Below the pieces are notes generated by a model. That model was given only the letters and a program-made list of their open reading frames with translations, was not told the DNA's origin and did no database searches. From assembly GCA_014338405.1 (NCBI GenBank), contig JTDE01000903.1, positions 83,389 through 147,388 on the forward strand: a stretch of 64,000 bases of DNA, given 5' to 3'. This DNA comes from Paragonimus skrjabini miyazakii (Eukaryota > Platyhelminthes > Trematoda > Plagiorchiida > Troglotrematidae). Positions 1 to 13,175 of this stretch are shown here, in pieces; positions within the stretch are counted from its first letter, which is position 1; every line of letters starts with the position of its first letter. The position numbers were made by a program, and so were the translations under genes.

Positions 1-3000
1 CAACACTCATAACAACCAATTCTTTCACTCATTGTTAGTAGATAGGGCTGTTATATTGGTGAAAATTTTAATGCGTTGGGCTTGTGCGTTATAACGTATT
101 ATATTTGCTTGCTAAATTGAATGGTTGTATATAAACTGCTTTCATGTACTCTCAAGCTAATCACTTCATGGGTGTATCGGATTTAAAGGAATGTCTTGAT
201 AAACACTTGGACAAGACCATCCAGGATGATAAGTAGCTGCTGACTAATTCGTGCTCCTTTTAACAACAGAAGTACAGTGTTTATCGGTCGCGACTGTATG
301 AAAGTTGTGGCCGAATATTAGTTCGCACATCATCCACGAGTTTTATTTCCGACTGGCAAAAACTGTGCTTCAGAAAGTCTGTAGTCACAACGCCCTTAAG
401 AAGGTCAATTATCATTGCAATGTTAGTTGCACTAAAATCGCAGTAAGCTGACCTGGTATTTGTTAGTGCATTCGATGAAGCAGTCTCTTTGAAAGCTGTA
501 AGTCGCAACTGAATTCATTTGGAGGATCCAATTCTGGCGTTTTTACACAAGACACCCAATAGTTTACTGTTGTGCTATTACAAGAAGCAAAACACGGTTC
601 GCAAGCTAAACCTTTTGGTAGGAGTTTATGTGCAGAATCTCCGGCGGCTGCGATGAAATTGAGTAAGGATATCCAATGCATTCAACATGCCGAGAATCTT
701 GTACATCGGAATATGAGGAACACCAATCCGGATGTCTACTAACATTTGTAAACTTATCCGCCAGGTAAGCATTTGTTAGTTAGACACAGTACTAAGAAGC
801 CGATTACGGTAGCTCAACGCAACGTCGCCGTTTAAAGTTAATGTGTGATAACTCAGTTCTTTAAAGATTTGTATTTTCCTGCTTCTGGACATTTAGATCG
901 GTTCAACCGTTCATATGGGTCTAGCTGCATCTGTGATATAACGAGACAAAACTATAAGTTGTTTATAAAACCTCGCTCAGTTTTGTATCGTATGGACTTA
1001 GTCAAACACATAAATGTGTCTGTTTAGGTGCACTCCATTGACGGAAATTACCACTTTGAGATCAGCCTAATGCCAAAAGTGTTCTACTGCATACTTGACA
1101 GAATTACAAACAGACTGCTTTTCCATCTACTGTGCATAATTGAAGCCATCGTCATTCGTACAATGAAAGCAGAACTGCATGTACAAACTAATTTGAACAA
1201 ATACTCGACCGTCACAGGTTCGCGCAATCAACCGTGCAATATCAAAAGCCTATCTCCACGTCCTCAGTCTGCCCAATTTCCATCCCCACGGATGGCTTCT
1301 GCCTTCTACGTTGGACCAATCCCAGGTTGCCTCAATTTCTAGTTCACCATTGCTACTTGATCTGAGGCCAATTGTCTAGCTAAACAAATCATCACGTGCA
1401 ACTCTTATTGATTCACCAATTTTAATTTATATAACTACAAAGATATGAGGCAAAATGATTAAAATAAAATGACTTCATAGGAAGATTTAATTTCCAGTTT
1501 TTGAAGTTACTGGCCCTACAGTTCGATTACAAAGAGCAGTTAGTAGTTTTATGTAATCGTCTAAACGTTGTACATTATATGTGGTAATAAACCCAGTCAT
1601 ATTCTCTGTGAAGTTTGCTAATCTGGCCCGTAAATCTATGCGCAACTGTGACAAGCACATCAACGTATGTGAAGTTTACAGGTTGTCACCCAATTGTTTC
1701 CATCTTGCGGTTAACTCCTTGGAATAGGAGGTTACCATATCTAATCAGGCTCATTGAAAGTACTTGTGGAATTAACAGAAAACAGCGTATCATAGCCCCC
1801 TGTTCGGTCCATGTTTCAAACCACTGATATTGTCACCAAAGACAGCAAGATAGTAGTGTTTAATACGGATTTGTAACAGACACGTATTTTTGCTGGTAAT
1901 GGCATTGTTGTGTGTAAGTCTGATCACTGTCAGGTTGTTCAGGTATAGGAAGAAAATCGATAAATGTTTCTGTCGAACTGAGTAGTCTTGAAAGACTGGA
2001 AGTATGGTACACCTAGCACCATTTTTACGAAACCAGTTGCCAGCATAATTTCAATCACCAGTCAGCCATAACTTCACTTGGTGGCATTTACAGAACAACA
2101 CATTGTCAGCCTTTAACGATATATTTCTTAATACTTTGTTGGTTAGCTTGATCAAGGGAGAATAGTGGTTCAGGTAAAAACTATGTCATTGTTGCTAGCA
2201 TACTGTCTATTTTGGTTCAACTGATAAGTGGGTTGTGGTAATCACCAAAGTGGACGATTCAATCTCTGCACTTGAAGGGTTCTAGATAAAATCTCAGTGA
2301 AATCTATTCTGCACAACGAATTTTTCTCTACCAATCTTGCTCAGCCTGAACAATGTTAGAAGCCAATATGTTTAGTTTCGCTGCGACAAGTCAATTGACA
2401 TACCATCAAGATAATAGCTATCAACAGAATCTCTTCCGGCTGGTTCTCCATAGGTTAGTTTTTCATGAATTTTCATGCGAACTTGCTAACTTTATTTAGT
2501 CTTTACGACATAACTGGAAACTAATAATCTACATAGATAAGAAGACCCAGGAAAATTGAGCATTGATGATGAAACAGGAATATATATACCCAAACAGTCC
2601 GTTGTAAAATATATGGCTAAATTTGTATTCACAACTTAGGCAAACTTATGTTTGGTTAGATGTATAATCGGTTACCACAGGTAGATTATCAGTGGACACT
2701 TCACGTAAGTTAAAAATCATGGCCCTTTGGTTTCGGAGAGTTGTAGAACAGGAAACTCACGACTGGGCACCTCTTAATCAGTAGACTAAACAATTTGAAA
2801 ACGTTTCCCGCCTATTCATAAAAACGTGGACCCGTTACCAATAAATACTAAAATTTGGCAAGACTATCACACTATTAACATGTGTGATCGTAGAGTAAAA
2901 GACAAAAATGTGAAAACATGTAAATAACGAAATACACAGATCAGTGAACCGTCGTCACAATATTTATTTGCCTATAACAGTCGAACTGTTTTTGCTTGAA

Positions 3001-5992
3001 ATTACCCTGCACTACTCAGAGAACTCTTGCAAATATAGACTAGTTTGCCTGGTGATTTCTAGAATTGTACTTCACGTTAATTGTAATCTACATTGGCTTG
3101 ATTGCAGTTTTTTACAAGCTGCGGCAAAAGCCCTAAACGAATATAATGACAAATAATACAATTACTCAGGAAAAGTATGGAGCCTAGAGTCGGTAGTAGT
3201 CTTATGGTCGAATAAGAAATTTAGTTGTTCCACTATTCAGAGAAGCGCTAATTAGCAATTTGTGTTGCACTAGGATTTGTGACCGGCTGCGAGGTTATTC
3301 TGCATATGAGCCTAGCAATCTCTGAACTTCGGAGAATTCATGCTTCACAAGTGTGGGTTCACGAAGCGCACACACAAGGGAAATTCCACAGGGATAAATG
3401 ACTGCAGAGATGTAACTGCTCACCAATGCGACTATAAAATGCAGCACAGATAGACAAACTAGTGTCTTGGACAGTCCAAGCAAGAAACTCGCCTATAATG
3501 GGAATCAACTGTGGTCCACGTTGTTTAAAACAATGCACTCAGAACACAACTCCAACTCACTGTCGCCCAGTTCAAAAGCCATAAAACAGCCGTTTACATC
3601 ACTTCCGATAATATGCCTACCTAATACCTCAAACAATGCGCATTTCAACTACCTCGATTCGCTGGTTTATCTCTGCTGAACGCATCCGTATTGGGAGAAA
3701 GCAACAAATTAAACTGGTTTATCTTTACTTTTATTCAACTCGTGATCTAACGAAGTAAACAGAAATATTGATGAGAAGACGTGATTTGGATATATAATTA
3801 CAGATCGGTTAAAAATCCGAATGTGGCTGCCAGAGCTCCACATATCTGCATGGATTTTTCATCAACTTTTAGTAGGGTTCGTTTGGTCGAATGTTCGTTG
3901 TAAGCAAACAATGTAGCGTCAATAGATATCGCGAATTCTCGAATAAACAATTTGTTACAACGGGTTCTAGAGTTACTAAAACGAAGCTCACACACGGGTT
4001 AAGTGAACGTTTTACGAAGCAACCTCCAGTGCCACACTGAAAACGACGACTCACTTGAGCCACAGTCGTAGGAAACAAGTGTTTGATGATTTCAATCCAT
4101 AACGTCAAGGTTTGGCAGCACAGGGAGGCATAAGGTAGGGCTGTAAACAAGAACTGTAGTTTTGTTACCATTCCAGTCAGTTAAAGATGATTTCTTCACT
4201 GCATATTTTCTGAAGGCAACACTTCTCTTTGAAAACGAGGGAGCTTAAGGCACCTACTTTCAGCCACATTCACAGACGGTCGCTATTTTGGTGAATGCCT
4301 GGCTTACGGTGGAGATGATATTGTTTTAAAACCTAACAAGCTACTGTATTGCTCAGGTCACATTCGTGGGACAACACGCTATTCATTCGACTTGCTCTGA
4401 CTGTTTCAACAAACAATACGCCAGTCGCAAATGGTAGCCTCCTGAAGTTGCCCAATGTCATTTCCGTATAGTGTTTTCCCGGCTCTCTTTCTGACTGCGA
4501 CAGTTGATTTAGAAGGCACAACTACTGAATGCAGTCTCGGCGACAATGCGGCGAAACTGTGCGTCCAAATGAACCAGCCCGACTCGTTGCGGAAGGCTGT
4601 GGATTTTTTGGGACACATCACTGCTCACAAAATCGAAATGCGAAATGTACAATCTTTTACATAGGCACTGTGTGGAAAGTGATAGGAACTGTCGTTAGCC
4701 GAATAATCGATTATTTGCGATAGAGGAGCAAGTGTCTCTCAATCTATATGATACCAGGGCTATTATGTAATAGCCACGTAGTGTTATAATGAGTAAACGT
4801 GACATGCCGTTACGTTCCGATACAAATGGTTCACCGTCGGCTGTAAATCTGTGAACATACGTAATATCTAATGCGCAAGCCGCTGCACAGTATTTCAAAC
4901 AGTAGGGCTACATATCTTTCGTGTACGACAAACTACACTGAGGGGCAGTTTGTTCAGTATCCAGTGACTAAACTGGATTGTTTTCTTCTTTTTCAAAACA
5001 GCGACTGTTTTTCACCCCCCTGGTAATCTTGACATCGGTATGGTGCCTTTTTGTGATTATCATTCAAAACTTTTGTGATGAGCTTTTTTCGTTGGCCTTA
5101 ATACTATTTCTTTGATGATGACTGCAGACTAGTTACATTTGTACAGAATTTCAAACCGTGTGAACGAGTACACTGCGTAGACAAACTCATTTGCAAAGAG
5201 TAGGCAAGACAATTCCCTTTTTATTGGGTTTATGAATACCGTCCTTTGATACCCCTTATAACGAACTATTATTGCTGTTTTTAACCACGCTGCTTCCCGT
5301 AGTAAGATCAACTACACCACCGCAGGTAATTACAGCGCGTCTAACGAAAATGTAGCAAAGCTTAAAATCTAGTGTTCGTTAGGCTACCCAAATGACTGAG
5401 CAACCCGCGATTTTGGAGCTGAACTAAATTATCGCGCGCTTATAAAAACCATAAGCTTTTGTTATTGATGATAGAACTCGGAGCTAACGAATGTTTGATT
5501 TTGAAAGTTCAAACGAATAATGAAAATTCACTCCATCATGTTCAATCTTTGGACATTATTGAAAAGGTTTGATTTGCGTTAGCTAATTTTTCTGCGTCTG
5601 ATGTTCATTATGACAGAATATCAAACAAGAGGCTCTTCTCGGATTGGTAATTAAATAGACAAACGTCCGTTTTATTTTTACGGAGGTATTAACAGGCACT
5701 GACAAACTTGATGCTCTCAGAACAGACTTTAGTTACAATTCGAATCACACCATGCTTTAAACCACAAAATATTCATGCTGTGGTTTAACCAAATACCGCC
5801 TAATTGTCTCACGTCTCTTCTAGCTACAGTATAACAGAAGTTGAACTTACCTGTCATCTGACCAATCCAGATATCCCTTGTAAATTATTCGGAAAGCATT
5901 CGGGTTGGCCACGTAAAAATTGTGTATAGATGACTAGTGCAGGCTATTTCGGGCAGCGAATTCCTAGTATTTTTCGCTGTGTCACTTTCCCT
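1..5992. other. No recognisable gene; anonymous AT-rich DNA
   Basis: Nothing here could be assigned. Open frames are at most about 100 codons and show no domain or motif I recognise. A mildly GC-richer patch at about 4380-4650 is open in several frames on both strands, but none resembles a known protein. Probably intergenic or intronic DNA. Confidence 0.5.
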
Positions 5993-6059
5993 GGCTTACA
6001 AGTCAGCTAGTATCATGATGGACTGTTTCTGTCGCTGGTTCGAATCCAGCCGAAGTCCA
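5993..6059 (+). other. tRNA-like sequence (tRNA-derived repeat or tRNA pseudogene)
   Basis: A perfect pol III B-box GGTTCGAATCC (6037-6047) sits inside a perfect T-arm: five-base stem GCTGG/CCAGC around the seven-base loop TTCGAAT. It is followed by GAAGTCC plus a discriminator-like A, as at a tRNA 3' end. The candidate 5' acceptor strand GGCTTAC (5993-5999) pairs at five of seven positions. The body is about six bases shorter than a normal tRNA. The only anticodon stem I can draw is GAC/GTC around TGTTTCT, which lacks the invariant U33. This is therefore probably not a functional tRNA, but a tRNA-derived SINE head or a degraded tRNA. Confidence 0.5.
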
Positions 6060-9000
6060 AATGTTTCATAGTAAGGTGTCCTCTAAACTCATCAAGTCCG
6101 CCATACGCCTTATCAGTAGTAGCAACGCATCAATGTGTGTTCGCAAACAAACGTGGTAAAATATACTTGCATGAAGTAGAGTGACACAATAGTGAATAAT
6201 ATCATATGCGGCTTAGTATTTCCCCAGATCTGTATGGTAATTTCACGATAATACGCTAGGACGACGCAACAATGTTGAATGCTTTCTACTTAGTCTTCAG
6301 CCAATTTACAAACGCTTTTCAGTTGTGAATGTTCTTCTCACATTATATTTCAATGAATAAATGATCGTGTTTTCACTCTCCGTTGGGAAAATATCATACA
6401 GTCTTTACTTTATTCATTTGGATTCAATTCAGCTCTTGATCTGGCATTTTCCTTCCGTCTTTGCAATACTTGTCAACGGCCAGCTACTGCAGATCGTGCA
6501 CGATGGTTGCTGGAACATATATATGGGACAGATGTAAACTATGCAGCTTGAAGAAGGCGCGTTAGCAAGTGAACGCATAATGCAGTGGTATGTTAGCCAT
6601 GTTCTCTAATAAGATTTTATTCGTAGGCTTGTTATGGTAAGCGCTCATAAACTGTTGACACCTCGGTAAAATTATCTCGATTACACTTTCTTTTACTGGG
6701 GGTCTTTTTTGGAGAAATCTGTACCGCATACACCAGAAGGAATTTATGTTAACCTGTCAATAGCGAAGTGGTTACCGTTTGTGGAAACCCGTGAAATGTT
6801 GGACCATCAGGACTTTTCAACTGCCACTTTATCCATCATGAGTAGATTATATTATCAAACTCATGGTGACTAGCTGGCGTGTTTAGCCGAACGACTTCAA
6901 AGAATGATTCCGAAAGAAGCGATAGATCACTGCTAGATAAGGATAAAATCAGAAATTTCGGAGTTAAGCAAAGCAGTAATACGTGGTTTAAAGCAGAATA
7001 CTAGCACACCATTATTTCTTCTCAGTGACTACAATGCCGAACGGTTTGGTTAAATATATCGTCTGAAGACCCACGCGAAGTAAAGTATCGTTGAGTGTTA
7101 TTCAGTGGCGCAGATCTTCGCCAGGGTTGTACCTGAAGCACAAATAAAATGATTCAACTTTAGTTACCCAACAAACTTTTTCATCTGGTTGGTGTACTCC
7201 GGAAGCTACAATAATGGACTACTTAGGGTAGTGAATGGGTTAGGATCTGCCTAGATAAGTTCGTACAGGGCCGTGCTTTGGGCTGTATTATTAGTCTGGG
7301 ATAAGTAAAAAATAAGTCCAACTGAAGGAGGATCAGAAGATTACGTTATTAGGTTCTCGGGTAATCTTAAATCCATCCCAGTCTGTGGTGTATAGCCACA
7401 CCTTCTTTCCTGTAATGTTGATTTGTGACACATGCTCAGATTGAGTATGCATCAGAAAAGACACTTCAAACCCTAAAACGCTTACGTTGTAATCAGTAGG
7501 CAAGAACCGGGTGCATCAGTAAAACCTTGCCATATCTAATGAACTTGTGTTCCTGTGAACCAAAGATTGTGCATAATTTTGGGGCCGTGTAATGAGGCAC
7601 AAACGAGAAGTTAGGATTCCACCTAATATGCACTCAGCATTTTGTATCAGAACCCATCTCCTTATCCATCGAAGTTAACCAAGCAGCACATTTTGGCCGT
7701 CAAAATGTTCCATCATGTTTCACCACATTGGGCAGACATTGGTGATATGCAACACTTGTTTGTTTGGCTGAATAATAACATAAGGATCCACAGTCGTCTA
7801 TCACTTCAGCTACAAACAACAGAAGTAGTATCTGCCTTTTGGCTTACACAAAAAGTCAATATATAAGCCAGTTTCCCTCGAAATTCGGACATCTAAACGT
7901 ATTTTATGATTAAGGAATACGACTTGGCATTTACGTGTAGTCTTCTCGTAATCGCTTCAAATTATGAATGACTGTATGTTCCGATTGAGATAAAACGGCT
8001 CAGGATAAACATTATCACATCAGTGGCAACTATAGATTGTTCAGTTTGTGATACTCGCTGTTTAAGCAGTCATAAAACGAACGATATGGACAAACATTTC
8101 AATGTTGCGGACAGCTTTCAAGCATATTTTGCATCGAAACTGGTAATATTTTCAAAATATCTCAAATGAAATTAAAGTTTGATGTGAAAACCGTAAGGCA
8201 TAAAACTTGACATATTCTTCGGATCGTCACTCTGCTGATTTCGATCTCAGATAGACAAGCGTTTAGCATAAAAATAGGGAACAATGGTAGCTCATCAAAA
8301 ATAATGCATCTAACTGAGCGATAATATAAAATTTACCGAAACTGCTGAGAATGAAAACAGAAACAGAGGAAATAAAAGGAGAACGACGTCCAGATTAGCC
8401 AAATCTGTAGATACACTTTTGTTACGTAACAACAAGGGCACAACACCTGCTAGGTGTGTTACCCCTAACACAACATAGTCAAACAAACTTTTTCAGGTAG
8501 TTGGATTTTACATTCAGTTCAAATTATTTACCACAATACGGACAAGGCAAGCTGTCTCCTAGCGATACCCATTGAAACGTCATTTTTTTGTAGCCAAACC
8601 CGTTTGCTGTAAGTAGCCGCTTTCAAAACAGGTTTTAAACTATGAGCTGTAGTTCCACCATTTTTAGAAATCTAGCAAGCAGATATTAACAAGAAAGAAG
8701 ATTGGTATCTTGAGAAGAGGGAACAAAATATACGGCTTCTGTAATCTGAATAAATTTCACTTCATATTGATGACGTACAAGGGAAACCTACTGCAGTTGC
8801 CTGTGGCAAAATAAACTGTGACTGATCACAATTCAGTTTAGTCTGCAAGTCAAAAAAAGAGAGAATCAATCTGTTTTGTCTTTGAAGCGTGGTTTTCCAA
8901 ATAGAAGTTGGAATAGGAAAAACTGTCTATTTGATATTGAGCACGCCAAAGTGAGGTTGTGTTGAATCAATGGTTAGTGATTCTGTTGAGAAGTGCTATG

Positions 9001-12000
9001 CCATCAATTTTGCGTACAGTTTGTTAATGGATGAGTTATTTAGTTATTGTGTACCGTTGTATTGCCCAACTCAATGAGTAGAAATAAAGTATTTTGTTTA
9101 AAATAACGTGCTTTCTGTAATATCTCCAATAATTTGTTACAAACACTCCAGTCATACAGTGATAGATGCACAACTTCCGCTATGTCTAACGTGAAGCCAG
9201 TGGACTAGCCGTAGAAACTATCAAATTCTGTTTAGAGAATCCCACACTAATACCGTTTTTTCCCGCTAGCTTGTTTTTTAACCTACCGGGGTACAAAATT
9301 TGTTAATCAGCATTCATTTTTTCAACTAGACTTAATTCGGAGAAGTAGAATATTCAAATATACCTCACTGTCACAATCAACAGTTGTAAGACAGTCGAAC
9401 AGTCAACCGGTCATGTTATCTTATGCTAGAAATGGTAGAAAAACTAATGCTGGTTTAACATATGACTTTCAAATCGCTCCCAGATTTCAGAAAATATACT
9501 TGTATTATATTTTCATGGCTTACTACATTACCTTTTATTTGTTGACTAATTTTCACTCTAGATGAAGTTGGACTCACTAAATTCCACTCAGAATTAAAAT
9601 GTTCGAAACTTTGTCGTAGTAATTTGTCTGGTGGATTGGTAGACATTTTCAATTTTTGCCTTCATTCTCCAGTAAAGTGAACTGAACTGTAAATAACTAA
9701 GTTTCATTGAAACAAAAATTTGTTCTTGCCTTCTTAAGTCTAACCGAATTGATACGCATGATTACCTAGTAAGAGTGTGTGTGTGTACCGATCACAATGA
9801 AAATGCTCCAGCTGTCTTTTTGCGTAAGTGGAAGTAACAAATCGAAATGTTACCAACTAAGTATAATGAGGGAAACACGTGACATTTCATGCGGCGACTA
9901 TTTCAGTATGATTCGGTCTGAGAAACTTCCAAGACATCTCCTCAGCGTTGCTTCAGAAAGACGATTATTAGTGGAATATTCGAACACTGTTCACAGTTGA
10001 TTGCAGACTTGGCCAACACACAACTACTAAATGACGTCCTACTAATAGAAGCATCAGTCGAGAGTTTTATTCCCAAAAAGCTCATCTGTAGTGTATTCTG
10101 TCTACACCTATAATCTTGACGACTTTGAGGCTGATCAGAAAGTTAGAGCTGCCGCTCATTTCAACAGGGACATCGAAACTGCAAGAATAAAAAATATCTT
10201 AGTGAATAAAAACAAACAACAAAATAGAAGCGCGCACCCTTGTCACAATTAAACGCGACTGAGCATGTCCATTACTAATTTGTATACACAGAAGTGAAAC
10301 TAGAAACAAATTATTTTTTTTAAAAAGTTGGCTGTTACTCACATTAGAAAGCAAACACTGTGATTAAACGTTAGGAATGTGCTACCCATGGCAATCAAGT
10401 CTTTAAATGCAGATCAAAATTAGCGTTATGAAAACGGTAGAGGGTGATAAGCATTTGATATACTAAGAGTGTTTTACAAAACTAACTTACAAGTCTTACT
10501 GGGAACAACTATTTTCCGGTTAAATCAATATTTTTATTCTCACTTATTCTTAAATGTATGTATGGAACTATACAGGTAATTTCTTGAAATCTGCTGGATA
10601 AACTGTTCTACCAAGGTGTGACATTTAAATGAATTTCGAATTTTCAGCAACTGTTTGAAAGCGTATGTATTATGCAACTAAGTGAACTGTATCGGACAGC
10701 AGAGAGAAATAATCTTTATACTTTGAAATCTTTCACGGAACATTCGAGTAAGTTTTTTATGGATGCACTTTCCGCGTTGTTCATATAGCTATACAATAGC
10801 TATCTGTTCTACCAAAGCATCAAATTATCTAGATGACAATTCGATCACATTTGTCTTGGTAATTTGTGAGTTCGGGGAAGCAACGGGATGTACACCGGGA
10901 TGTATCACTGATAGGAATAAATTATTAATGGCAGTCTTGCAAATCCGACTGCAGGTAACCATTAAGTAAGTAGGGTTATGGATTCGTGTGTGGCATAGTA
11001 GGTTTCACCTAAAAGCATTGTAATAATATTCCCAAAAACTGAATGTTAGTCATAGAGCAAAACAGAGCAAAAAACATACATTGATTTTATACCCTACCAT
11101 TAACTTGGTCTATATTTTCTAAGAGTTTTAGCACTGTTATTTCATTGGTCAGCTAAACCAGTTCACTGAAATCACTTTACAAAATTCATTTTGCTCCAAT
11201 ATTTTCTACATCCATTTAAGATGTGATTATAAATTGTGTAGTCTATCATTACCAATATTTAGTCCATTGTAGTTTAACTGAATACTGAATCACTCGTTGT
11301 TTATATTATCAAGAACACAGCCCTTGAGCTGACTGGTCGATTCGTAAATTTGTTAATGTATCATCCTCAGCATATGAATCGGAATATTGTTTCTAACCAA
11401 GTAGCACTTCGCGTGCAGGCGTTTGATAGCTTATCGATGAATTATTGCGAGTTCGCAGACGGGAAGTAGGACGAAATATTGTTGAAGTCGCATGAGGCAA
11501 TCTAACGGCTTTCTAAACTCGTACGTGGATTAAATGGCTTCCACTAAGTGAGTCATATATGTAGATATTCACTATATGTGCGACAGGATTACTCCACTGA
11601 CCTGCATTATAGGAAGATCTGTCAAAACGACGCCTCTGTCTTCAGCATAGGATTCTCCCCATAAAGGTTTACTACCATACTAACAAAACATTTTCCACCG
11701 CATATAGGGTTCCTGTGGCATTTGGAGGTTGACCATTTGCCACAAGGTACCTGCTGTCTTGTTCAATTCTGAAGACAGACTCGAGGGTCATGAATTTTGG
11801 AAAACAACGTTTAGTAGAATTACTTTCCAAAGACCACACTCACTCAAAAAGAGTTACACACGCTTGGTCAAGTGTAACAGAGACTGATATTTTTAATTCA
11901 AGGTAGAATAGTGAGCTGCCAAATGTAACCGGAGTCGATCGTCAACTGAAATTGGTGTGCACGGTAGTTGGTCCATGGGAATACAACTCGTGAAAATTGC

Positions 12001-12955
12001 GTAATGCATAATTACTGAATGCTGGCGATTGAATTCGAATTAGAAAGACCCATGGCATATACCATAAGTGTATTTCAAAACTCGCGTGAGTACCTGAAAC
12101 TGATGATTCCATTAAACTTCATAATGATTTTAGGGGATTGTTGAGGGATTTTGTTGTTCAAGCTGATGTTAATAAACCTGTGATTACTATTACCAGATAT
12201 TCCGTTTCAATGAATGATCTTAATTAACCGATCAAGGAACTAATTTTGTTTGAGAACATACCTCTCGAGTTGAATGAACGGCCACCTGAGACAGTGGATT
12301 CCAGCAGTTAAACTACGTATCTTATGCTGCACTCACACTCCAGCGATCTTTATCCGTTTTTGAAAAGCAGCATGGTAAAAATTCGGTCAGGGACAAAAGA
12401 ACTGAATTTGGTTACCGGAAGTGGTTTTAAGGTTTCATGAGAAACACTACTGTGAATGTATTAGCAGGTGGGTGATGCGTAAACCTAGTTCACTACCGCT
12501 GATGAGTATCGGGCTGGAAAAATGCACTGTAATTCTCCACGAGTATCAAACATGTCCGTCGCAAACTTTCTAACAGTTCGTCATACGTAATTCGGATCCA
12601 CACTGCAAAAATATAACGTGGACCGCTCGATTACGATTGATAGCTTTGAAGTCTAACCCTTGTTTATCATTAAACTCCGGTAGACGTTATATCTATAGTA
12701 AGAAATTGTAAGTAATAAAACAGTTCTGTAAAACAAGCGCGACCTTAGCATTTGATTACTTTGCAAGGATAAGGGGATCATGAGGACTGGAACAATTACT
12801 GACAATTATTCTTATTGTATGTTGTCAAAAAGCTATCGTCCATGTAGTTCTCAACAAGCTCCGTTTACTCGGTAACCGCGTGTACCCAAAGTCCTAATAC
12901 AGGTTGCAGGCTAGTATCTGCACAACCAATGCAACGTTGGTTGAGCATTCACATA
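6060..12955. other. No recognisable gene
   Basis: About 6.9 kb with only short open frames and nothing I recognise. The 65-codon minus-strand frame at 9455-9652 reads somewhat protein-like but has no family signature or clear splice context. Small hairpins (for example around 10785-10806) and a short GT run near 9775-9786 are the only local structures. Probably intronic or intergenic. Confidence 0.5.
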
Positions 12956-12960
12956 AGATA

Positions 12961-13175
12961 ATTCGGTCGTGCCTAATGTAAGATCAACGACAGTGGGTAA
13001 TACGGTTTCCTCATGAAAGCGTGCCGGAGTTCTAGTCCCGTCAGTGGCAAGGATATGCACTACTGACGAGCTGTAATGAGTGCGAAACTCGAGTCTGGTG
13101 CTTCTTTCCGAAAGGGGTCGACTGGAAAGTCAATGGGAATGGGACAGCTGCGATCAATTGTGGGTGGTGTTCAAC
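12961..13175 (+). mobile_element. SINE-like element with hammerhead, copy A
   Basis: This is one of three related copies in the window (others 28393-28610 plus and 58531-58698 minus). It starts with a motif shared with copy B (ATTCGGTCGTGCCT here). It continues through a tRNA-like head: an A-box-like stretch CAGTGGGTAATACG, then a B-box-like GAGTTCTAGTCCC at 13027-13039. The hammerhead module follows at 13049-13107. The roughly 70-base tail is clearly shared with copy C and ends near GGTGTTCAA. The order tRNA-like head, hammerhead, unique tail resembles the SM-alpha SINE-like repeats of schistosomes, which are known to encode hammerheads. The family name is inferred. No poly-A tail or target-site duplication was found. 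Confidence 0.75.
13049..13107 (+). ncRNA. Hammerhead ribozyme, SINE type, copy A
   Basis: Stem I is GCACTA (13057-13062) with TGGTGC (13096-13101), all six pairs possible including one G-U. An upper helix contains AAGGA (13049-13053) opposite a C/T-rich strand. The core is CTGACGA (13063-13069); position 7 of the core tolerates any base, so this still fits the consensus. The second core strand is GAAA (13084-13087). Stem III is the loopless palindrome ACTCGAGT (13087-13094), followed by the predicted cleavage base C13095. Stem II (13070-13083) has two mismatches relative to copy B, so activity may be reduced. Three copies and the known schistosome example support the call. Confidence 0.75.

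Noticed and set aside
12496..12530. CTGATGAG followed by GGAAAA on the plus strand
   Set aside because: No complementary stem II, no stem III and no flanking stem I.
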